Source: Bradyrhizobium ottawaense
GTDB taxonomy: Bacteria > Pseudomonadota > Alphaproteobacteria > Rhizobiales > Xanthobacteraceae
DNA: 64,000 nt
Direction of reading: 5' to 3'
Assembly: GCF_002278135.3 (NCBI RefSeq)
Contig: NZ_CP029425.2
Coordinates: 4,378,001 to 4,442,000, forward strand
Of the stretch, positions 1-9,422 are shown piece by piece (position 1 is the first letter of the stretch; every line of letters starts with the position of its first letter). The notes below the pieces were generated by a model. It saw nothing but the letters and a program-made list of their open reading frames with translations. It did not search any database and was not told the DNA's origin. The position numbers and the translations under genes are program-made.

Positions 1-1033
1 CCTCCCAGGCACTCTTCTCGCTGACGATGTCGGCAAACTCGATCACACCGGTCACCAGCATCAGGGAGATCACGATGAACACGACGGTGGTGGCATTGAC
101 GAAGTTCGAGCCGAGCACGGGCACGTGGATGTCCGGGCTGGAGCCCGCGATCCACAGGAACATCGCGAGCACGATCAGGCCGAGCATGATCCACTCGTTG
201 CGCGACATCGGGCCCATCCCGGCGAGTTCCTTCGCCGCCCATTCGGTGATTTCCGGGCTGCGCTTCACCTCGGGACGGCAGACCAAATAGCTGAGCAGCG
301 GCACGAGGACCATCAGCAGGATGCCGAGCGGCGCGAAGCCGAGAAACCACTGGCCCCAGCTGACCTCGACCCCGGCGGTCTTCTTGGCGATCGCCAGTGC
401 CGCCGCGTTGGGCGCAAGCGCGGTGAAGAACAGCGAGCTGGTGACGGCGGTCGCGGCAAAGGCCGTCCACATCACATAGGTGCCGATCCTGCCGGCGGTC
501 GGCCCCGGCTCGGAGCCATAGATGCGCGGGATGTTGCTGATGATGGGATAGACGATGCCGCCGCTGCGCGCGGTGTTCGACGGCGTCGCCGGCGCGAGCA
601 GGAAGTCGGACATCGCCACGGCATAGCCAAGGCCGAGCGTGTTGCGGCCAAGGCGCTGCACCAGCACCAATGCAATGCGCCGGCCGAGCTGGCTCTTGCG
701 ATAGCCGATCGAGAACACGAAGGCGCCGACGATGAGCCAGACCGTGCTCTCGGCAAAGCCCGCCAGCATCCAGCGCAGCGACTTGCCGGGATCGGGATCG
801 ATATAGCCGGCAACGCCCGCGACCGTGAGGCCGATGAAGCCGACCGCGCCGACCGGCATCGATTCCAGGATGAGCCCAGTGATGACGGCCGCGAACACGG
901 CGAAATAGTGCCACTGATTGACGTTGAGCCCTGCAGGCACCGGCCACAGATAGATCACCAGCCACACCACGAGCGGCGCGACCAGTTTCCAGCGAAACCC
1001 TTTCGCCTCTGGCGCCTGCGAGCTAGCAGTCAT
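1..1033 (-). CDS. DASS-family anion (di/tricarboxylate) transporter, C-terminus cut by window edge
   Basis: Reading the minus strand from the ATG at 1033 gives an uninterrupted hydrophobic protein of at least 344 residues that runs off the left edge. It begins with a short polar N-terminus (MTASSQAPEAKGFRWK) and then many membrane helices. The segment APATPSNTARSGG, about residue 150, matches the substrate/sodium-binding hairpin signature of the divalent anion:sodium symporter family (CitT, YbhI, SODiT1 type). Members of that group move citrate, succinate, malate or 2-oxoglutarate across the inner membrane. The exact substrate cannot be read from sequence. It is followed upstream by a minus-strand crotonase gene 111 bp away, so co-transcription is possible but not shown. 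Confidence 0.85.
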   Translation of the reverse strand, partial: MTASSQAPEAKGFRWKLVAPLVVWLVIYLWPVPAGLNVNQWHYFAVFAAVITGLILESMPVGAVGFIGLTVAGVAGYIDPDPGKSLRWMLAGFAESTVWLIVGAFVFSIGYRKSQLGRRIALVLVQRLGRNTLGLGYAVAMSDFLLAPATPSNTARSGGIVYPIISNIPRIYGSEPGPTAGRIGTYVMWTAFAATAVTSSLFFTALAPNAAALAIAKKTAGVEVSWGQWFLGFAPLGILLMVLVPLLSYLVCRPEVKRSPEITEWAAKELAGMGPMSRNEWIMLGLIVLAMFLWIAGSSPDIHVPVLGSNFVNATTVVFIVISLMLVTGVIEFADIVSEKSAWE

Positions 1034-1144
1034 GGGCCCTCCCCCTCGATCGTCGTCGCCTGTGCGGCCCGTGGGCGAGCCTGCTCTTGTCCCTGCGCCG
1101 CGTATACGAACTGCCGGTTGTGCGATCAATGGCCTGGCATCAAT

Positions 1145-1954
1145 CTATCGCCCCTTGAAGCGTGGCTTGCGGCGGCCCAGGAACGCCTCGACGCCCTCCT
1201 TGTGATCCTCGCTGAGGCTGGCGAGCGCGAACTGGTCGACGTCCATGTGGCTGGCGAGATCGTCCAGCGCATGCGCGAGCCGGTTGACGGTCAGCTTGGT
1301 CATCGCGACCGAGAGCGGTGGCTGCGCGGCGACCTTGCGCGCAAGATCCATGGCGGCATCGAAGGCATGGCCGGGATCGACCACCTGCTCCACCAGGCGC
1401 CATTCATGGGCCTCATCCGCTGAGATGCGCTCATCAGCCAGGATCACCGCCTGCTTGGTACGGGCCGGCCCCATCAGGTGCAGCATGCGCGGGATGCTCT
1501 GCCAGCTCATGTTCATGCCGAGGCCGATTTCGGGCACGCGCAGATGTGCATCGCGGCCCATGATGCGGAAGTCGAGCGCCACGGCGAGGGCCACGCCGCC
1601 GCCGACACAAAAACCCTCGATCGCCGCGATCGTGATCTGCTCCATCTCTTGCCAGGCGTGCGTTAGGCGCGGTCCGAGCTTGAGGTGCCGCCGCAGCGTG
1701 CCGAGGTCCATCTCCTTGCGCGAGCGCCCTTCGGCGTCCTTGAGGTCGAAGCCGGCGCTGAACGCGCCCGAGCTGCCGGTCAATACGACGACCGACGTCG
1801 CGGCATCGTCCTCGAAGCTGCGCGCCGCGGCGGTCAGCTGCCGCATTGCCTCGGGTGACAGGGCGTTGATGCCGTCGCCCCGATCGAAACGCACCACCGC
1901 AATCCGTCCCTCGGGTCCGAGGCCCTTTTCGATCTTCACGTAGTCCGTCACCAA
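1145..1954 (-). CDS. enoyl-CoA hydratase/isomerase (crotonase) family protein
   Basis: The 269-residue product has the crotonase fold landmarks: the first oxyanion-hole segment [12 protein letters not shown] at about residues 63-74 and the second, [18 protein letters not shown], at about 114-131. The usual second catalytic Glu of true enoyl-CoA hydratases (in the helix before the DRISA-like segment) does not appear: the aligned stretch here reads [18 protein letters not shown]. So it may be an isomerase, a hydrolase or a hydratase with altered chemistry rather than a standard beta-oxidation hydratase. It ends 111 bp before the DASS transporter on the same strand and is divergent from the nitrile hydratase operon. 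The start at 1954 ([10 protein letters not shown]) fits the family. Confidence 0.85.
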   Translation of the reverse strand: MVTDYVKIEKGLGPEGRIAVVRFDRGDGINALSPEAMRQLTAAARSFEDDAATSVVVLTGSSGAFSAGFDLKDAEGRSRKEMDLGTLRRHLKLGPRLTHAWQEMEQITIAAIEGFCVGGGVALAVALDFRIMGRDAHLRVPEIGLGMNMSWQSIPRMLHLMGPARTKQAVILADERISADEAHEWRLVEQVVDPGHAFDAAMDLARKVAAQPPLSVAMTKLTVNRLAHALDDLASHMDVDQFALASLSEDHKEGVEAFLGRRKPRFKGR

Positions 1955-2073
1955 CGTCTCCCCATCTGCTTGGCGGCGATGCTAGCCTACATCCGGCCTC
2001 ACGAATATGGGACCCGGTTGCGCCGCAGCGCATACTCGACAGGCCTGGGCCATTGCGCTTAATCTTCGCCGCC

Positions 2074-2709
2074 ATGAGCCATGATCACGACCATCACCAC
2101 CACCACGATCACGACCATTCCGAGCTGTCGGAGACCGAGCTGCGCGTGCGCGCGCTCGAGACGATCCTGACCGAAAAAGGCTATGTCGAGCCCGCCGCGC
2201 TCGACGCCATCATCCAGGCCTATGAGACCAAGATCGGCCCGCACAACGGCGCACGCGTCGTCGCCAAGGCCTGGACCGATCCGGCGTTCAAAAAGGCGCT
2301 GCTCGAGGATGGCTCCAAGGCGATCGGCACGCTCGGCCATGTCAGCCGCGTCGGCGACCATCTCGTCGTGGTCGAGAACACGCCTGCGCGCCACAACATG
2401 GTCGTGTGCACGCTGTGCTCCTGCTACCCCTGGGAAATGCTGGGGCTGCCGCCGGTCTGGTACAAGGCGGCGCCCTATCGCTCCCGCGCCGTGAAGGATC
2501 CGCGCGGCGTGCTCGCCGACTTCGACGTCACCCTGCCGAAGGAGATCGAGATCCGGGTGTGGGATTCCACCGCCGAGACGCGCTTTCTGGTGCTGCCGAT
2601 GCGCCCCGAAGGTACCGAGGGCTGGAGCGAGGAACAGCTCGCCGAGCTCGTCACGCGCGATTCCATGATCGGCACCGGCTTCCCGCGACAGCCCGGAGCG
2701 CCGTCATGA
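2074..2709 (+). CDS. nthA: nitrile hydratase alpha subunit, cobalt type
   Basis: This 211-residue subunit holds the metal centre that hydrates nitriles to amides in the cytoplasm. The claw motif VCTLCSC lies at residues 111-117; Thr in the second position (CTLC) is the signature of cobalt enzymes, whereas iron enzymes have CSLC. The chosen ATG at 2074 is followed at once by a His/Asp-rich tract (residues 3-15), typical of rhizobial versions. An upstream in-frame start at 2053 would add only seven residues. The stop overlaps the start of the beta gene as ATGA (2706-2709), so translation is probably coupled. No amidase gene is adjacent. Confidence 0.93.
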   Translation: MSHDHDHHHHHDHDHSELSETELRVRALETILTEKGYVEPAALDAIIQAYETKIGPHNGARVVAKAWTDPAFKKALLEDGSKAIGTLGHVSRVGDHLVVVENTPARHNMVVCTLCSCYPWEMLGLPPVWYKAAPYRSRAVKDPRGVLADFDVTLPKEIEIRVWDSTAETRFLVLPMRPEGTEGWSEEQLAELVTRDSMIGTGFPRQPGAPS

Positions 2710-3368
2710 ACGGCGTGCACGACATGGGCGGCATGGACGGGTTCGGCAAGGTCGAACCCGAGCCCAACGAGCCGGTGTTCCATGCGGAATGGGAATCCCG
2801 CGTGCTGGCGATGGTGCGTGCAATGGGCGCGGCCGGCGCCTTCAACATCGACACCTCGCGCTTCTATCGCGAGATGATCCCGCCGCACGTGTATCTGTCG
2901 AGCTCCTATTACAAGAAATGGTTTCTCGGGCTCGAGGAGATGCTGATCGAGAAGGGCTACCTCACCCGCGAGGAAGTCGCCGCCGGCCACGCGATGCAGC
3001 CTGCCAAGGCCCTCAAGCACGGCAAGCTGAAGGTCGAAGGCGTCGAGCGCACCATGGTGCGCGGCAAGTTCGCCCGCCCTGCCCCCGCGCCCGCCAAGTT
3101 CAACATTGGCGATCGCGTGCGCGCCAGGAACATCCATCCGGCCACGCATACGCGGCTGCCGCGCTATGTGCGCGGCCATGTCGGCGTGGTCGAATTGAAC
3201 CACGGCTGCCACGTGTTTCCGGATTCAGCGGCGATGGAGCTCGGCGAGAACCCGCAGTGGCTTTACACGGTGGTGTTCGAAGGCCGTGATCTCTGGGGCG
3301 AGGATGGTGATCCCACCCTGAAGGTCTCGATCGACGCGTTCGAGCCGTATCTGGACCCGGCGCAATGA
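2706..3368 (+). CDS. nthB: nitrile hydratase beta subunit
   Basis: The 220-residue product starts [14 protein letters not shown], the almost invariant opening of nitrile hydratase beta chains. It carries the helical N-terminal half (about 1-120) and the small SH3-like barrel at the C-terminus ([14 protein letters not shown], about residues 134-147, and the [14 protein letters not shown] stretch near the end). It forms the heterodimer with the alpha subunit and shapes the substrate channel. The start at 2706 lies inside the alpha stop codon, and its own stop overlaps the activator gene in the same ATGA manner, giving a tight three-gene operon. Confidence 0.94.
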   Translation: MNGVHDMGGMDGFGKVEPEPNEPVFHAEWESRVLAMVRAMGAAGAFNIDTSRFYREMIPPHVYLSSSYYKKWFLGLEEMLIEKGYLTREEVAAGHAMQPAKALKHGKLKVEGVERTMVRGKFARPAPAPAKFNIGDRVRARNIHPATHTRLPRYVRGHVGVVELNHGCHVFPDSAAMELGENPQWLYTVVFEGRDLWGEDGDPTLKVSIDAFEPYLDPAQ

Positions 3369-3742
3369 GTGGTACCGCTGCTGCCGCAGCCACCGCGGCC
3401 ATACCCAGCATTCCCCGCGATGACGACGGCCCGGTGTTCCGCGCGCCGTGGGAGGCGCACGCGTTCGCGATGGCGTTGACGCTGCACGAGCGCGGCGTCT
3501 TCACCTGGCCGGAATGGGCAGCAAGCCTCGCCTCCGAGATCAAGCGCGCGCAGGCGGCCGGCGATCCCGATACGGGCGAGACCTATTATCTGCACTGGCT
3601 CGCCACGCTGGAGGGCCTGGTTGCCCGCAAGGGTGTTGCGTCGATGGAAACCCTGCACCGCTACCGCGACGCCTGGGACCACGCGGCAGATCGCACCCCG
3701 CACGGCAAGCCGATCGAGCTCAGGCCGGAGGATTTTGGTTAG
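3365..3742 (+). CDS. nitrile hydratase activator / accessory protein (P14K, NHase beta-like)
   Basis: A 125-residue protein related to the N-terminal half of the beta subunit (PVFRAPWEAHAFAMALTLHERGVFTWPEWA, split here at residues about 24-53; conserved WPEWA). Such P14K/NhlE-type proteins deliver cobalt and help oxidise the claw cysteines of the alpha subunit, usually by forming a complex with it. It is the last gene of the alpha-beta-activator order, overlaps the beta gene by ATGA, and ends 27 bp before a dispersed palindromic repeat. The N-terminus has an Ala-rich stretch of no known role. Confidence 0.88.
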   Translation: MSGTAAAAATAAIPSIPRDDDGPVFRAPWEAHAFAMALTLHERGVFTWPEWAASLASEIKRAQAAGDPDTGETYYLHWLATLEGLVARKGVASMETLHRYRDAWDHAADRTPHGKPIELRPEDFG

Positions 3743-3768
3743 CTGGCGCGAAGTTCGGCGTTGCGACG

Positions 3769-3936
3769 CTCGTGTCCCGGACAAGCTGCAACGCGCAAGC
3801 GTTGCGGCGCAGAGCCGGGACCCAGACGGCGACACGATACCTTGCGGAAGCATGGGCCCCGGCTCTGCAGCGCACCGCTGCCGGACGATGCTTCGCATCG
3901 CCGCGGGAGCGCTGCGCTGCGTCCGGGGCACGAGAG
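3769..3936 (+). repeat. dispersed palindromic repeat, copy 1
   Basis: About 168 bp that begins CTCGTGTCCCGGAC and ends GTCCGGGGCACGAGAG, so the ends are inverted copies of each other. Inside are two further inverted halves built around GCGCAGAGCCGGG and CCCCGGCTCTGCAGCGC. Near-identical elements occur at 34379-34518 (opposite orientation) and 48090-48254 (same orientation). It lies between the nitrile hydratase operon and the end of queC, which are convergent, and could end transcription of both. No protein is encoded. Confidence 0.85.
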
Positions 3937-3949
3937 CAGTGCAACGAAT

Positions 3950-4663
3950 CTACCTCCCCGCCACAAACTCCCGCCACCCCTTCGCCCGCAGGCTGCACGC
4001 CGGGCACTCGCCGCAGCCATAGCCCCACTCGTGCTGCGCGCCGCGTTCCCCGAGATAGCAGGTATGGGAATGCTCGCGGATGAGATCGACCAGCCCCTCG
4101 CCGCCGAGATCCTGCGCCAGCTGCCACGTCGCGGCCTTGTCGATCCACATCAAGGGCGTGTGCAGCTCGAATGGTCTGGCCATGCCGAGCGAGAGCGCGG
4201 CCTGCATGGCGCGGATGGTGTCGTCGCGGCAATCGGGATAGCCGGAATAGTCGGTCTCGCACATGCCGCCGACGATGTGCGTGATGCCGCGCCGATAGGC
4301 CAGCGCCGCGGCAAAGGTCAAAAACACCAGGTTGCGGCCGGGCACGAACGTATTCGGAAGGCCGTCGGCGCCCATCGCGATCGCGACATCGCGCGTCAGC
4401 GCCGTCTCGGACACTGCCGCCAGCGTCGGGATCGACAGCGTATGGCTCTCGCCGAGTTTTGCGGCCCAATCGGCGCGCAGGTCCTTGATGCCGTCGAACA
4501 GCCGGTCGCGGCAATCGAGTTCGATGGCGTGGCGCTGGCCGTAGTCGAATCCCAGCGTCTCCACGCGCGAAAAGCGGCTCAGCGCCCAGGCGAGGCAGGT
4601 GGTGGAGTCCTGGCCGCCGGAAAACAGGACCAGCGCGGTTTGTGATGAAATTGCGTCGCTCAT
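3950..4663 (-). CDS. queC: 7-cyano-7-deazaguanine (preQ0) synthase
   Basis: QueC uses ATP and ammonia to turn 7-carboxy-7-deazaguanine into preQ0, an intermediate of queuosine. The 237-residue product has the PP-loop [14 protein letters not shown] at about residues 15-28 and the C-terminal zinc-binding cysteines (CYLGE...[14 protein letters not shown], about residues 205-230). The start at 4663 ([19 protein letters not shown]) gives the family's usual length; the frame is open further upstream but that extension is the antisense of mazG. It stands alone here, without queD or queE. Confidence 0.95.
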   Translation of the reverse strand: MSDAISSQTALVLFSGGQDSTTCLAWALSRFSRVETLGFDYGQRHAIELDCRDRLFDGIKDLRADWAAKLGESHTLSIPTLAAVSETALTRDVAIAMGADGLPNTFVPGRNLVFLTFAAALAYRRGITHIVGGMCETDYSGYPDCRDDTIRAMQAALSLGMARPFELHTPLMWIDKAATWQLAQDLGGEGLVDLIREHSHTCYLGERGAQHEWGYGCGECPACSLRAKGWREFVAGR

Positions 4664-4789
4664 GGTCCGCGCTTTAGCACTGCGGACGCGGCCCGCCAAT
4701 CGGTGGAAATCGGCCTGTTCCGCCCCGCCGCGCTGGGAACGGCGGGCCGCTTTTGGCATAAGGTTTTGGAGCCAGGAGAGCGCCCCGCA

Positions 4790-5608
4790 ATGACCCCTTC
4801 CCGCGACATTTCCCGCCTGATCGAGATCATGGCGGCGCTGCGCACGCCGGTGACCGGCTGCCCCTGGGACCTCGAGCAGGATTTTGCGACGATCGCGCCC
4901 TACACGATCGAGGAGGCCTATGAGGTGGTCGAGGCCATCAGCCGCGGCGATCTCGACGATCTCCGCGAGGAGCTCGGCGACCTCCTGCTCCAGGTGGTCT
5001 TCCACGCCCAGATGGCTTCGGAGCAGAGCGCCTTTGCTTTCGGAGATGTCGTCGAGGCGATCACGCGAAAAATGATCCGGCGCCATCCCCACGTCTTCGC
5101 CGACAAGGACGGCAATCTCGCCTCCTCCCACGTCAAGGAAGTCTGGGACCGCATCAAGGCCGAGGAGAAAGCCGAACGCGCCGCACGCCGGGCGCCGGAG
5201 GACATGCCTGCGCACAAATCGCTGCTGTCAGGCGTCAAGGCCGGCCAGCCCGCACTGACCCGCGCCATGGAGCTGCAACGCAAGGCCTCCACCGTCGGCT
5301 TCGACTGGAACGACCCGCGCGCGGTGCTGCAAAAGATCCGCGAGGAAGCCGACGAGATCGAGGCCGCGCTCGACCGCAACGACAAGCAGGAGATTGCGGA
5401 AGAGACCGGTGACCTGATGTTCGCCCTCGTCAACCTCGCCCGCCACGTCGATGCCGATCCGGAAGCCGCGCTGCGTGCGACCAACGCGAAATTCGAGCGG
5501 CGCTTTGCCTACATCGAACGGTCGCTGGAGGCGCAGGGCCGCACGCTGGAGCAGGCCTCGCTGGCGGAGATGGACGCGCTGTGGAATGCGGCGAAGACCG
5601 CCACTTGA
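4790..5608 (+). CDS. mazG: nucleoside triphosphate pyrophosphohydrolase MazG
   Basis: The 272-residue cytosolic enzyme hydrolyses (d)NTPs to NMP and pyrophosphate, a house-cleaning activity. It shows the two tandem MazG domains: the first holds [22 protein letters not shown] followed by the metal-binding [10 protein letters not shown] (residues about 20-65), the second the pair EEADEIE and [16 protein letters not shown] (about 185-225). The start at 4790 gives [14 protein letters not shown], the family's usual N-terminus. It diverges from queC (gap 126 bp) and is followed after 13 bp by a GNAT gene that may be co-transcribed. Confidence 0.95.
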   Translation: MTPSRDISRLIEIMAALRTPVTGCPWDLEQDFATIAPYTIEEAYEVVEAISRGDLDDLREELGDLLLQVVFHAQMASEQSAFAFGDVVEAITRKMIRRHPHVFADKDGNLASSHVKEVWDRIKAEEKAERAARRAPEDMPAHKSLLSGVKAGQPALTRAMELQRKASTVGFDWNDPRAVLQKIREEADEIEAALDRNDKQEIAEETGDLMFALVNLARHVDADPEAALRATNAKFERRFAYIERSLEAQGRTLEQASLAEMDALWNAAKTAT

Positions 5609-5621
5609 TACGGGGCACGCA

Positions 5622-6080
5622 GTGGACATCAGGCAGGACGATCCGAAGGCACCGCATGTCGCCGACTTGTTGGCACATCACCTCGAAGAACTCCGCAGCG
5701 TCATGGGCGAGCACGCGCAGGCGCTCGACGCGAGCGGCCTGTCGGCCTCGTCGGTGACGTTCTGGACTGCTTGGCAAGACGGAGTGCTAGCTGGCTTCGG
5801 TGCCCTGAAGCAGCTGGATGAGACGCATGGCGAAGTGAAGTCGATGCGGGCCGCGCCCACTGCGCGGCGAACCGGGGTCGGGCGAGCTATTCTGGACCAC
5901 ATCGTTGCCGAAGCCCGCAAGCGCGGTTATGCGCGTCTCAGCCTGGAGACCGGCACTGCGCCGCTGCACGGCCCCGCGATCTCGCTCTACCGCAGTGTCG
6001 GCTTCGTGCCCTGCGCGCCGTTCGCCGACTATCAGGCGAGCCTGCACAACCAGTTCATGAGCCTCGATCTGTCGAGGTGA
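5622..6080 (+). CDS. GNAT-family N-acetyltransferase
   Basis: A 152-residue protein with the GNAT acetyl-CoA loop written as RRTGVGRAIL (consensus Q/RxxGxG/A, about residues 79-88) and the later segments YARLSLETG and AISLYRSVGF typical of motifs B and the C-terminal strand. The best start is GTG at 5622 (VDIRQDDPKA), 13 bp after mazG; earlier in-frame ATGs overlap mazG. The acceptor substrate is unknown. The LEDLRSVMGEHAQAL-like N-terminal helix resembles PA4866/PhnO-type small GNATs, but this is only a general likeness. Confidence 0.8.
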   Translation: MDIRQDDPKAPHVADLLAHHLEELRSVMGEHAQALDASGLSASSVTFWTAWQDGVLAGFGALKQLDETHGEVKSMRAAPTARRTGVGRAILDHIVAEARKRGYARLSLETGTAPLHGPAISLYRSVGFVPCAPFADYQASLHNQFMSLDLSR

Positions 6081-6099
6081 TCTTCTCAGGCAGCAGCGC

Positions 6100-7482
6100 C
6101 TAGGCCGAGAGGCGTGGCACTGCGTCGAACCTGTTCACCACGATATCCCGCTTGGTCTCGTCGACCCGTACGGTCATGTCGAAGCGGCCGTCGTGCAGCT
6201 CCTTGGCCAGCACCTCGGCATTGCGGTGCAGCCAGCTGATGCCGGCGCCGTCGGCGGCGTCGATGGAGAGGTCGAGCGTGGTGCGCTTGGCCGCTAACCG
6301 CTCCTCGATCGCGGCAAGCAGGGCGTCGACCCCCTCGCCTGACACGGCCGAGACCAGCATCGCGGGATGGTCCTCCGGCCTGCGCGCGGCGATGTTCAAC
6401 AGCTCTTCGCGCTGCTCGGAATCGTAGCGGTCGATCTTGTTCCAGACTTCGATGATGCGGCCGGAATCATCGGGGTTGATGCCGAGCTGGCGCAGCACGG
6501 CGTCGACGTCGCTCTGCTGGGCCTCGGCATCTTCATGGGATATGTCGCGCACATGCAGGATGACGTCGGCTTCGAGCACCTCTTCCAGCGTGGCGCGGAA
6601 GGCGGCGACGAGCTGCGTCGGAAGGTTGGAGATGAAGCCGACGGTGTCCGACAGCATCGCCTTGCCGCCATGTGGCAGGTTGAGGGCGCGCAGCGTCGGG
6701 TCGAGCGTGGCGAACAGCATGTCGGCAGCCTGCACGTCGGCACGCGTCAGGCGGTTGAACAGCGTCGACTTGCCGGCATTGGTGTAGCCGACCAGCGCCA
6801 CGACACGATACGGCACGCGCTGGCGGCCGGCACGATGCAGCCGCCGCGTCGCCTGCACCTTCTTCAGCTCGCCTTCGAGCTTGGAGATGCGCTCCTGGAT
6901 CAGGCGTCGGTCCGCTTCGATCTGCGTCTCGCCGGGACCGCCCATGAAGCCGAAGCCGCCGCGCTGGCGCTCCAGATGGGTCCATGATCGCACCAGGCGC
7001 GAGCGCTGGTAGTTGAGATGCGCGAGCTCGACCTGGAGCGAGCCTTCCTTGGTCTTGGCGCGGCGGCCGAAGATTTCCAGGATCAGCCCGGTGCGGTCGA
7101 GCACCTTGGCGTGCAATTCCTTCTCAAGATTGCGCTGCTGGATCGGCGCCAGCGCGCAATCCATCACCACGAGCTCGACATCGAGGCTCTTGGCGAGTGC
7201 GGCGATCTCCTCGACCTTGCCCTTGCCGATATAGGTCGCGGGACGGATCTGGCTGATCGGCGCGATGATGGCGTCGGCTATGACGAGATCGATCGCACGC
7301 GCGAGGCCGGCGGCTTCATCGAGCCGGGCCTCGGCGTTGCGCTGGATATGAGTCTCCGATTGCGCGTCGGCACCGCCTGCGCGCACCCGCAAATAGGGGC
7401 CGATGACAAGCACCCGCCCCGTCTGCTTAGCCCCTGCCGACCGTGGACGGTCGGCATCCCCGTCGAAATTCCGGGGTTCCAA
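6100..7482 (-). CDS. hflX: GTPase HflX
   Basis: HflX is a ribosome-associated GTPase that splits stalled or hibernating 70S particles. The 460-residue product has the HflX N-terminal domain, a coiled-coil with the glycine-rich GGFGFMGGPGETQIE signature near residue 170, and a G domain with the P-loop GYTNAGKST, DTVGF (G3) and NKID (G4). It follows hfq on the minus strand with an 11 bp gap, the usual hfq-hflX arrangement of proteobacteria. Nothing in the sequence departs from the family. Confidence 0.96.
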   Translation of the reverse strand: MEPRNFDGDADRPRSAGAKQTGRVLVIGPYLRVRAGGADAQSETHIQRNAEARLDEAAGLARAIDLVIADAIIAPISQIRPATYIGKGKVEEIAALAKSLDVELVVMDCALAPIQQRNLEKELHAKVLDRTGLILEIFGRRAKTKEGSLQVELAHLNYQRSRLVRSWTHLERQRGGFGFMGGPGETQIEADRRLIQERISKLEGELKKVQATRRLHRAGRQRVPYRVVALVGYTNAGKSTLFNRLTRADVQAADMLFATLDPTLRALNLPHGGKAMLSDTVGFISNLPTQLVAAFRATLEEVLEADVILHVRDISHEDAEAQQSDVDAVLRQLGINPDDSGRIIEVWNKIDRYDSEQREELLNIAARRPEDHPAMLVSAVSGEGVDALLAAIEERLAAKRTTLDLSIDAADGAGISWLHRNAEVLAKELHDGRFDMTVRVDETKRDIVVNRFDAVPRLSA

Positions 7483-7493
7483 TCAGATCACTC

Positions 7494-7742
7494 TCAAGCC
7501 GGCTGATCCTCGCCGCCTTCGAACAACTGGATCGGCGCACCCGGCATGATGGTCGAGATCGCATGCTTGTAAACGAGCTGCGAATGACCGTCGCGCCGAA
7601 GCAGTAAACAGAAATTGTCGAACCAGGTCACGATGCCCTGGAGCTTCACTCCGTTGACCAGAAAGATCGTCAGTGGCGTCTTGGTTTTGCGAACGTGATT
7701 AAGGAAGGTGTCCTGTAGGTTTTGTGCGCGGTCTGCCGCCAT
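7494..7742 (-). CDS. hfq: RNA chaperone Hfq
   Basis: The 82-residue protein forms hexameric rings that bind U-rich and A-rich RNA and help small RNAs pair with mRNAs. Sm1 is seen in [22 protein letters not shown] and Sm2 in the YKHAISTI segment (KH at the uridine-binding pore). The C-terminal tail is short and acidic, as in rhizobial Hfq, which activates nifA expression in several rhizobia (family knowledge). Gene order ntrX-hfq-hflX on the minus strand is standard for the group. Confidence 0.97.
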   Translation of the reverse strand: MAADRAQNLQDTFLNHVRKTKTPLTIFLVNGVKLQGIVTWFDNFCLLLRRDGHSQLVYKHAISTIMPGAPIQLFEGGEDQPA

Positions 7743-8034
7743 TGTTTTTTTCTCGCTTTGAGTTTCTTTTTATTGCGCCGGTTGCGGCCCTCTTTGTGAA
7801 GGTCGGAGCCTCTCCCGGTTGCCGTTCCTCATGAGATCCCCCTCGGAAGGAACAGCTGTGCAATTAGAGGACAGGTGGACCTATTAGGCAAGCCGCTTCA
7901 CGCGGCAGCTGGCGCGGTATTGCCCCGAAAAACTACGGAAATCGATGAATTTCCTCGTTTTCGTCAAAGGTGTCGCCGCAACGTCGCGGCGTTAGAATCT
8001 TGTTTCGACGGCGTTTTCCTTGCACAAAAACGCG
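7743..8034 (-). other. hfq leader region
   Basis: These 292 bp between ntrX and hfq carry no gene. A small hairpin with 6-bp arms (CGCCGC/GCGGCG, 7974-7991) sits 43 bp after ntrX but has no T-run. The rest probably holds a separate hfq promoter, but no box is good enough to name. Confidence 0.4.
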
Positions 8035-9405
8035 CTAGCCGACACCGAGCGCTTTCAACTTTCGATGCAGCGCCGACCGTTCCATGCCAACGAACTCGGC
8101 TGTGCGAGAAATATTTCCTGAAAAACGGCTGATCTGTGCAATCAAATAGTCGCGCTCGAACACTTCGCGCGCCTCGCGCAGCGGCAGGCCCATGATGTGC
8201 TCGCCATTGTTGCTGGTCGGCATCGCCGGCACCATGGAGCCGACGTCCTGCGGCAACATGTCGGCCGTGATGATGACCTCCGGTCCACCGGCGGCCAGAA
8301 TCATGACTCTTTCAACGTTGTTGCGGAGCTGGCGCACATTGCCCGGCCAGACATGCGATTGCAGCACCGCCATCGCGTCCTGCCCGATCTGCCGCTTGGG
8401 CAGGCCGCTACCGGCCGAGATCTGCTCCATGAAATAGTCGATCAATTCCGGGATGTCCTCGCGCCGCTCGGAGAGCGCAGGCACGCGGATCGGCACCACC
8501 GAGAGCCGATGATAGAGGTCCTCGCGGAAGTGGCCGGCCGCGATCTCCTCTTCGAGATTGCGCGCGGTCGAGGAGATGATGCGCACATCGACCTGCACCT
8601 TGGCGGTGCCGCCGACGCGCTGGAACGATTGCTCCACCAGCACCCGCAGGATCTTGTTCTGGGTCTCGCGCGGCATGTCCGCGATCTCGTCGATGAACAG
8701 CGTGCCGCCATGGGCTTCCTCGAGCGCGCCGGGCTTGCGCGCCTGTTCGCCGTTGGACTGCTCGACGCCGAACAGCTCGTGCTCCATGCGCTCGGGCGTG
8801 ATCGCGGCGGCGTTGATGACGACGAAGGGACCGTCGGCGCGGCCCGAGGCCGTATGCAGCGTGCGTGCCGTCAATTCCTTGCCGGCGCCGGCGGGACCGA
8901 CGATCAGGATGCGGCTGTTGGCCTTGGCCGCGCGCTCGATGGTCTGGCGCAACTGGTTCATGCTCGGCGAGCGGCCGACGAGCTGGCTTGCGCTCGGCGC
9001 CAGCTGCTTCAGCTCCTTGACCTCGCGCTTGAGCCGCGAGTTCTCCAGCGCCCTGGTCGCGACCAGGATCAGCCGGTCGGCCTTGAACGGCTTCTCGATG
9101 AAGTCGTAGGCGCCGCGCTTGATCGCGGCCACCGCGGTCTCGATGTTACCGTGGCCGGAGATCATCACGACCGGCAGGTCGGCATTGTCCTTCTTGACCT
9201 GCTCCAGCAGCTGCAAGCCGTCGAGCTTGGAGCCCTGCAGCCAGATGTCGAGGAACACCAGATGCGGCCGCCGGTTGGCGATTTCAGCCAGTGCAGAGTC
9301 GCTGTCGCGCGCAGTCCGCGTGACAAAACCCTCGTCCTCGAGAATGCCTGCGACGAGATCTCGAATATCGGCCTCATCATCGACAATCAGAATTTCACTT
9401 GCCAT
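8035..9405 (-). CDS. ntrX: nitrogen/redox response regulator NtrX
   Basis: A 456-residue response regulator paired with NtrY. The receiver domain (1-120) has the acidic pocket IVDDEAD and the phospho-acceptor Asp about residue 53 (LVFLDIW). A central AAA+ domain follows (Walker A GPAGAGKEL, Walker B GGTLFIDEIADMP) and then a Fis-type helix-turn-helix (SRTAEFVGMERSALHRKLKAL). The sigma-54 contact loop GAFTGA is absent: the stretch after ELFG reads VEQSNGEQARKPGALEE. This loss is usual for NtrX and fits a regulator that acts without sigma-54. It is 17 bp downstream of ntrY. Confidence 0.95.
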   Translation of the reverse strand: MASEILIVDDEADIRDLVAGILEDEGFVTRTARDSDSALAEIANRRPHLVFLDIWLQGSKLDGLQLLEQVKKDNADLPVVMISGHGNIETAVAAIKRGAYDFIEKPFKADRLILVATRALENSRLKREVKELKQLAPSASQLVGRSPSMNQLRQTIERAAKANSRILIVGPAGAGKELTARTLHTASGRADGPFVVINAAAITPERMEHELFGVEQSNGEQARKPGALEEAHGGTLFIDEIADMPRETQNKILRVLVEQSFQRVGGTAKVQVDVRIISSTARNLEEEIAAGHFREDLYHRLSVVPIRVPALSERREDIPELIDYFMEQISAGSGLPKRQIGQDAMAVLQSHVWPGNVRQLRNNVERVMILAAGGPEVIITADMLPQDVGSMVPAMPTSNNGEHIMGLPLREAREVFERDYLIAQISRFSGNISRTAEFVGMERSALHRKLKALGVG

Positions 9406-9422
9406 GGGTCGCGCCTGTCTTG

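Noticed and set aside
8500..8800. Loss of the GAFTGA loop in NtrX as a defect
   Set aside because: Absence of this loop is normal in NtrX proteins, so it is a family trait, not a mutation.
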